Positions 57,513 to 64,000 of a stretch of 64,000 nt of DNA are shown in pieces. Each line of letters begins with the position of its first letter. Position 1 is the stretch's first letter. The notes below the pieces were generated by a model that searched no databases, was not told the origin of the DNA, and was given only the letters and a program-made list of their open reading frames with translations. The stretch comes from Archivesica marissinica (Eukaryota; Mollusca; Bivalvia; Venerida; Vesicomyidae): assembly GCA_014843695.1 (NCBI GenBank), contig CM026400.1:46012846-46076845 (forward strand). Direction: 5' to 3'. Made by a program: the position numbers and the translations under genes.

Positions 57513-57984
57513 GCGGCTCACCATATAATACTCTGGTCTTTTGACAGCAGTCCAATATTAATAATAATGGACTGCAGGTACAAAGGTCACGATGGTGTTT
57601 TAAATAATTATATAGTCCAACCTATATAAACTCTAGTTTTAAGAAACTTATATGTTGAATCGTGTTCTATTGTGAATTGTTACTGTCTCTTATAATTCAT
57701 TATTGAGTGGCAATGTACATCGATATGTTTTTATTATATTGACTGTTGTTTGCTGTACATTGATGAGACGTAAATAAAGAATAAAATCTACGTGCGTAAA
57801 TTATACTGACATACGCATCTTTCATTTAATATTAAGTATAGTTTGTGTAGACTTTAGAAAGTGTGCACTCTAAGCTGCCCAGAGAGAACTGCTTGCCGAA
57901 ACGAAACACAAACTGTTCTAGAAGAATACCAGCAACATCATCGTAATTAATTGCTTGTTTTATTCACTGTGTAAAGTCGCATTA
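57513..57984. other. spacer, nothing recognised
   Basis: AT-rich; AATAAAGAATAAAAT near 57773 may be a retroelement tail. No gene seen. Confidence 0.4.
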
Positions 57985-58100
57985 CGGTCATTTGGCGGAT
58001 CCACGGTGTAAGACGACCCCGAATGTCCCATCCGAGCAGTATTCCGGGCACGGAGTGGCACCCGGGTAGAACCACACACCTTCTACAAGCCAGCTGGATA
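57985..58100 (-). repeat. dispersed repeat, parent type of 65-bp satellite
   Basis: GGATCCACGGTGTAAGACGA, CCCCGAATGTCCCATCCGAG, CAGTATTCCGGGCACGG, GTGGCACCCGGGTAGAACCAC. Its reverse complement follows the same word order as the 65-bp satellite and its right border. Confidence 0.6.
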
Positions 58101-58321
58101 GCTTCCTGATTTGAAAGAAGTCGCTACCTCTATTGGGTGAGGGGCAAGTGATTTGACGTCAACCATCTTAATCACTAGGAACACGGTCATTGTTTGATTG
58201 CTAAGGACAACACGCGAATAAACATGCATATGAATTACTTTTATTTTTGTCGAATATAGAGAGAATCACCTCTTAGCACTAAAACAGTGTGATGTCAAAA
58301 CGTTTCGTCATTTTACTAGCA

Positions 58322-58632
58322 TTCGTGTAGTGTGTTTTACGTTTATTTATCATCGCTACCGGTTGCCCATATGAGCGACGCCTCCTGAAGAGATTAGTTA
58401 TTTTAGATTTTGGAGGATAGTGCATGATACAGACAGAGACCCATTCCAGAATCTCCTCTGGTTCTTTTACGTGCACGGTGTAAAGCACCGACACGAGACC
58501 TCGGTTTAACGTCTCATCTGAAAGACTGTTAATTTTATTAGGGTCAGACGGGGGATCGAACCTGCGATCCCTGGATTACCAGTCCAGCGTGTTACCACTG
58601 GACTACAGATCCGTCTGTATTTCGTGTAGTGT
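58322..58632 (-). mobile_element. SINE A with 12-bp target duplication
   Basis: SINE 58334-58620 between TTCGTGTAGTGT copies (58322-58333, 58621-58632). Complete. Confidence 0.95.
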
Positions 58633-59460
58633 CGGACACTGCATCTTATATACTGTGCTACGTCGTATGACAGTGTAAAACATAGACATAGCTCTCCTAG
58701 AAATCTAAATTTGTTATGACGGCAGTTGTATCTGTTTGACATATGATAGGCTGCGATGGAGATCCCCTGTTATATGCCTATGCAGAAATAATTAAGTATT
58801 TAAGGGACGTCTCCACATACAATAAGCGTTCCTATATCTTTTTCACTTTCTTTCTTATTCTTAACATGTTGTCAATATTTACAAAGAGACCGACGCCAAT
58901 TGGGCTTGACATTTCCAAACGCTCAATGCTCTCGGTTAATCATTGCCAATTAAGTCACCAGAGGGCGGAATATTATCATGTGACCCGCACGTGCGTGTCT
59001 CGTGTTTCGGCGGAAGTTAGAATTTGACGCTAGCCTAAATGGAACAGCGATATCGGCGGAAGTATCAATGGCTTAGTGTTTAGTAATGGCGCACGACTAC
59101 AGGCACGTGTGTACGATAGACACACATCTGTTATAAAACTGTTAGACAATTTAAAGCCATGAAAATGCCACCAAATTGAAAATAGTTCAATGTTTGGAAA
59201 CAGTACAGGCATGATATGCCTACACAGCACTGAGTTTATTACTTCAACTCAGAAACGAGGTAGGGGAATAACACGTGACATCGTGAAATTCTAAAATATG
59301 ATATTCATACGCGTTACTTCGCTGGTGGCATTCAAATTGTCAAAATACTTCACAATATTCCATAATTAAACTTGTCCGTACAATGTGTATGCCTGCTGGC
59401 TACTAAACAATAAATTTTCCCAAATGATCTAACAATAGAATTACACAAGCATAAGTCACA
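58633..59460. other. spacer, nothing recognised
   Basis: No repeat match. The plus frame 58743-59027 (94 codons) shows a hydrophobic FFTFFLIL stretch but no family or splice context; not called. Confidence 0.45.
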
Positions 59461-59870
59461 TAGGGGCCGGTACGGCTACACTAGGGTGCATCCAGGTATA
59501 GCCCGGCGTATAAAAGGCTACACCGGGGGTCGACCGGGAAGAAATCGTCGACAATCACGAAGACGGTCGTCTCGACGGTCGACGCCCATCGTCTCTCACG
59601 GTGTCCCCCGGTGTGGACATGGTGCAATACGGCGTAACCGCGTCGTCGTCATGATGTGAACACAGTAGAGCTCGGCGGGTTCACGGTCGACCCCGGCGTG
59701 AATACGGACGAGCCATGAAGCAACACGGTGCACCCCGGTGTGATTACGGTACACCACGACGTCACCCTGGCACACCACGGCGTCATTACGATTTACCCCG
59801 GTACATGCCAATTTACCCCCGGCGTGGCCCCGGCGTGGTCACGGTGCACTCGGGTCACCGTGGCTTATCG
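59460..59870. repeat. GC-rich degenerate short repeat block
   Basis: Scattered ~16-18-bp words of the type CACGGTGCACCCCGGTGTGA, CGGTACACCACGACGTCA. Period and sequence are too decayed to define a clean unit. Composition is sharply more GC-rich than the flanks. Confidence 0.6.
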
Positions 59871-59917
59871 ATATAATCTGGATGTATTTGGGGAATCTCA
59901 TCATATCTGCACTTCCG

Positions 59918-60300
59918 GCTCTCTACTGGGACGTACCGGGATGCACCGGCACCTACCGTATATCCACCGGTACCACCGTAGTCGTACCGTATCGGCTCTC
60001 TATCGGGACGTGCCGGGATGCACCGGCACCTACCGTATATCCACCAGTACCACCGTAGTCGTACCGTACCGGCTCTCTATCGGGACGTGCCGGGATGCAC
60101 CGGCACCTACCGTATATCCACCGGTACCACCGTAGTCGTACCGTACCGGCTCTCTACCGGGACGTGCCGGGATGCACCGGCACCTACCGTATATTCACCG
60201 GTACCACCGTAGTCGTACCGTATCGGCTCTCTACCGGGACGTACCGGGATGCACCGGCACCTACCGTATATCCACTGCTACCACCGTAGTCGTACCCTAG
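59918..60300. repeat. 77-bp minisatellite, GC-rich
   Basis: Five copies starting GGCTCTCTACCGGGACGTAC (59918, 59994, 60071, 60148, 60225), each with GGGATGCACCGGCACCTACC and CCACCGTAGTCGTACCGT. Adjacent to the degenerate block. Confidence 0.95.
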
Positions 60301-61174
60301 CGCTGCCGTGTTCTCACCGCGATACTTGTTTTCGCTCCACTATCTGAATAACAAACAACATCCTGATCTGGCTCTATGCTGTTTGCAAAAGCGACGTTAG
60401 TTGTGATTGGCAGGTTAAGGGTTAATCGTGTGTGGCGGCTATAATTAGAATGATGTTGCAAGTTGATAGTATACCAACGCTTAAGCTTGTAGACATACCT
60501 ACCATATCGTCTGGCTCTGTACAGGATAGCCGCGCATTTTCTTACGTCTATGATTTCATTTCAACAATTCATCATCTCTACGCTCTCTGTATGGAATCTC
60601 TTCAGAATGCATGTTAGCATGACAGGGTTCCCTATTTCAACTTGTTGAAAACAATATTGAAGAAATCGAATTTTATCACGAGAGAGTATTGACTGTGGCG
60701 CGTGGGTCAGCAATGAAACCGGCGAAGCGTGAGCATTAAACAGTTGTGAGAATTGATAAATTTGCATGCGATCGTCACGGAGTGTGGATATAACATCTGG
60801 CCATATTTTTTTCTGTCTTAAAAACTCTCTCGTTTGTGTTTTATTAGATCCGTAGAGTCAGATATCATCGAACGGCAGAGCATAAATAAAAACAAAACCT
60901 GGTGATACATTAAAAAAACATGCTTTGAAGTTTTAGTACTCGTAAAACGTGCTTAATAAATTACAATGAACCATATATTAGGACAATGTAGCATATAACT
61001 TGTAATGAGGTTGTCAACTTGTCATACCCTCTATAACTGTACAACACCTCATCAATAAATAAAATATAAATGATACATGGCTAGCGATTATTGTCTGGTT
61101 ACTTCGATCGAGATAACGATAAAGTCTAATTGTAACAACTACACGTATTTCTCTAATATAAATATTGCGAACTA
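60301..61174. other. spacer, nothing recognised
   Basis: AT-rich DNA with no supported gene or repeat copy. Confidence 0.45.
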
Positions 61175-62020
61175 ATTAAAGCGACATTACATCGTACAAA
61201 ACCCAAACATGAAATTTTACGTATAAATAGTATTGCTACAGCGTGTGTGTGTGTTTTACGTTTATTTATCGTCGCTACCGGTTGCCTATATGAGCGACAC
61301 CTCCTGAAGATATTAGTCATTTTAGAGTTTGGAGGATAGTGCATGATACAGAAAGAGACCCATTCCAGTCTCCTCTGGTTCTTTTACGTGCACAGTGTAA
61401 AGCACCGACACGAGACCTCGGTTTAACGTCCCATCTGAAATACTGTTAATTTTATTAGGGTCAGATGGGGGATCGAACCTGCGATCCCTGGATTACCAGT
61501 CCAGCGTGTTACCACTGGACTACAGATCCGTCTGTAATTTGCTACAGCAACTACACATATTTTTATATATAAAATAATTCGAACACTAACTTTCAATCAA
61601 TAAACAGTGTTTTTACGGTCTACATATTCAGAAAAAGTGAAAGTAGGATTTCATATAACGACCAGCCACGTTCCTGAATTGACGCTTGTTTATTATTGGA
61701 GTATATAGTAAGCGCGTGATGCTGTCGTTTAGATCATTTAAATCAGATTAGTCGAATATAAATATGCATAGGCACAACTGTGAGATATAACGTTACATCT
61801 GAATCATACAATGTTGTTATTCAGGATACACGTGTTGTATTGCGCATGTATGTTGACCTTGTTTAAATTATTTTGCTGTGCCAACAAACGTCGCCTACGA
61901 TATTCCTTTACTAGTTGAAATACTCCGATTCCGTGGCAATTAATTTTGATTTTTAAAAAATACCATATGATAGGAAATTAGATTCTGTAGAAATGTAGGT
62001 TTTCATTAGTATGATTAAGA
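61175..62020 (-). mobile_element. TTAA MITE, copy 2, split by SINE A
   Basis: Starts TTAAAGCGACATTACATCG, i.e. the reversed right end of 47682-48208. It continues after the SINE with CAATCAATAAACAGTGTTTT, GTGAAAGTAGGATTTCATAT, GGCACAACTGTGAGATATAA and CAGGATACACG, in the order of copy 1 reversed. Its far end near 62000 is decayed and no second TTAA is clear. Confidence 0.8.
61233..61548 (-). mobile_element. SINE A nested in the TTAA MITE
   Basis: SINE 61243-61538 between TTGCTACAGC copies (61233-61242, 61539-61548). Complete reverse copy. Removing it restores MITE continuity, giving a clear order of events: MITE first, SINE later. Confidence 0.93.
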
Positions 62021-62665
62021 ATCATTTTACCGCATATGTCTCCGCACACGTTGGACTTTGTATGCTGTAGCTATCAACAAAACGATAATTTCTAAGAATC
62101 GTTCTCAACACAAGGCGGAATGTGACACCGAAAGCTGTATTAACGCTAACGCAAGAAACTTCATCACCATTCACTTATATTACTGGTAACTTCGACACCT
62201 GCGAACACAAAGGTGTAACAATAAAATGTTGCTAGTGAATGTAAAATGGTGTTACATAGAAAACCGACTCTCGTATTTCGTGTAGGATACAACAGGTATA
62301 AAACGTTGACGATATGTATGTATACATGTATGCATGTTTGTATGTATGAAATACGATATACGCATGTGTCATCGAGAGTTAAATTAGCGGCGATATTTCA
62401 ATTGGATAGGCGATCACTCTGATATGGAGAAGTCCGAATCGATTGTCTTCTAGTAACACTGAATAACACTTCTTTTCTAACAGAAAACTATTGGCATCAG
62501 ATGCCCGTGTAAATGTTGTTTCCGCCTGTGAAAATTACTATCAAAATGGAGATTGCTCATAAAATCATAGTGTATAGCGTCGTTAATCCCAATGCATGTT
62601 TAACGAAACAGTTCACCTGCATTATATTGACTCATATTTATTCTTTGTTGATATGTGGTAAACAA
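62021..62665. other. spacer, nothing recognised
   Basis: AT-rich; TATGTATACATGTATGCATG patch at 62313. No gene seen. Confidence 0.45.
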
Positions 62666-62724
62666 GATGATGATGATTGCGCTTATTAGCCCTCGCCGCC
62701 GGCGAACACTGTGGGCGAGCGTGC
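62666..62724 (+). repeat. short dispersed repeat (CCTCGCCGCCGGCGAA)
   Basis: Third copy of the 22308 repeat: GATGATTGCGCTTATTAGCC, GGCGAACACTGTGGGCGAGC. Confidence 0.6.
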
Positions 62725-63089
62725 TAAGACGTTTAGTTAACACTTATCTATTATAAACTAAGGTGATTAGGTTGTGTGCACTAGAAATACGATTTGAATT
62801 CTCAGCCTGGCAATAGATTAGGCTACAAGCACCAGCATGCATACGGTCAGTATAGGAGTCACTCTATACTGTCCCATATCGCACGTGCATTGAGTATGCA
62901 ATCACATATACACAGATATTTATATAATTATATTATACAGGCCGTATTCTGTAATTATATGTTACGAAAATCCAAATATTAAATTAATTTTGCACCATCG
63001 AACATTAAAATGTTTAAAATGTAAATTTATCTAAACATAAGGCAAACCATTATTACATGGCAGTTTTGCGGTTTTAAAAGAAACAACAA
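62725..63089. other. spacer, nothing recognised
   Basis: No gene or repeat recognised before the terminal satellite. Confidence 0.45.
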
Positions 63090-64000
63090 CGCACTCTCTG
63101 CATACAACAACGCATTCTTTGCATACAACAACGCATTCTTTGCATACAACAACGCATTCTCTGTATACAACAACGCACTCTCTGCATACAACAACACATT
63201 CTCTGCATACAACAACGCATTCTCTGCATACAACAACGCACTCTCTTCATACAACAACACATTCTCTGCATACAACAACACATTCTCTGCATACAATAAC
63301 ACATTATCTGCATACAACAACGCATTCTCTGTATACAACAACACATTCTCTGCATACAACAACACATTATCTGCATACAACAACACATTCTCTGTATACA
63401 ACACCACATTCTCTGTATACAACAACACATTCTCTGTATACAATAACACATTATCTGCATACAACAACACATTCTCTGTATACAACAACGCATTCTCTGT
63501 ATACAACAACGCATTCTCTGCATACAACAACGCATTCTCTGCATACAACAACACATTATCTGCATACAACAACACATTCTCTGTATACAACAACGCATTC
63601 TCTGTATACAACACCACATTCTCTGCATACAACAACACATTCTCTGCATACAACAACGCACTCTCTGCATACAACAACGCACTCTCTGCATACAACAACG
63701 CATTCTCTGCATACAACAACGCATTCTCTGCATACAACAACGCATTCTCTGCATACAACAACGCACTCTCTGCATACAACAACGCATTCTCTGCATACAA
63801 CAACGCATTCTCTGCATACAACAACGCATTCTCTGTATACAACAACACATTCTTTGCATACAACAACACATTCTCTGCATACAACAACACATTCTCTGCA
63901 TACAACAACGCATTCTCTCATACAACAACGCACTCTCTGCATACAACAACACATTCTCTGCATACAACAACGCATTCTCTGCATACAACAACGCACTCTC
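63090..64000. repeat. 21-bp minisatellite running off the window end
   Basis: About 43 copies of CATTCTCTGCATACAACAACG, with A/G and C/T variants (ACACATT, GCACTCT, TGTATAC). 21 bp is seven codons, so minus frames stay open and give LLYAENA and RMRCCMQ artefact peptides of ~300 residues. Confidence 0.96.

Noticed and set aside
63027..63996. LLYAENA-repeat protein
   Set aside because: Product of the 21-bp satellite; no start context or non-repeat domain.

Overview
This window is non-coding, repeat-saturated animal DNA. No intact host protein-coding gene could be supported. It looks like an invertebrate, and a lophotrochozoan such as a bivalve mollusc fits best. The grounds are non-LTR retrotransposon (LINE) proteins of a kind familiar from mollusc genomes, several unrelated tRNA-derived SINE families, abundant MITEs, and many long minisatellites in an AT-rich background. 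The species cannot be named from the sequence.

Layout. 1-3366: two unrelated minisatellites separated by a 1000-N gap. 3487-11195: low-complexity DNA, a hAT-like MITE, SINE pieces, and three satellites with units of 37, 65 and 50 bp. 11882-16029: a 4.15-kb DNA transposon with ~250-bp terminal inverted repeats (TIRs) and one broken ~1060-codon minus-strand gene. It abuts a LINE reverse-transcriptase fragment (16030-16851). 17024-31950: MITEs, SINEs, an inverted pair of ~820-bp repeats, satellites and a second LINE fragment (22753-23370). 32405-33346: a SINE whose tRNA-like head is repeated ten times. 34130-46930: AT-rich DNA with SINEs, LINE tails, microsatellites, and a 2.5-kb 44-bp satellite grown from the body of a SINE. 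47210-50580: SINEs, a TTAA-flanked MITE and two satellites. 51330-54110: a 36-bp satellite grown from another SINE family. 54562-64000: more SINEs, a fold-back SINE, a GC-rich tandem-repeat block, a second copy of the TTAA MITE carrying a nested SINE, and a 21-bp satellite running off the window end.

SINE families, with letters used only in this report. A: Thr(GGT)-anticodon-like head, ~290 bp. B: Leu(CAG)-anticodon-like head, ~235 bp. C: tRNA-like head followed by a CTCCGG-rich central domain. D: tRNA-like head with a tail shared with A. E: tRNA-like, ~250 bp. A and D share one 3' tail, and B and C share another, which suggests two partner LINEs.

The main theme is conversion of dispersed repeats into satellites. 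At least three arrays (38303-41200, 51330-54110, 9427-10428) can be traced to a SINE or other dispersed repeat, and SINE heads are repeatedly duplicated within single copies. The second highlight is the TIR-bounded element at 11882-16029. Its decayed protein has two zinc-finger-like modules, a HEEADT / PDTEVLVL / LHAFTG region and a cysteine-rich C-terminus. Long open frames at 49526-50577, 51477-53919 and 63027-63996 are artefacts of satellites whose unit length is a multiple of three. Unit lengths and copy numbers are by-eye estimates.
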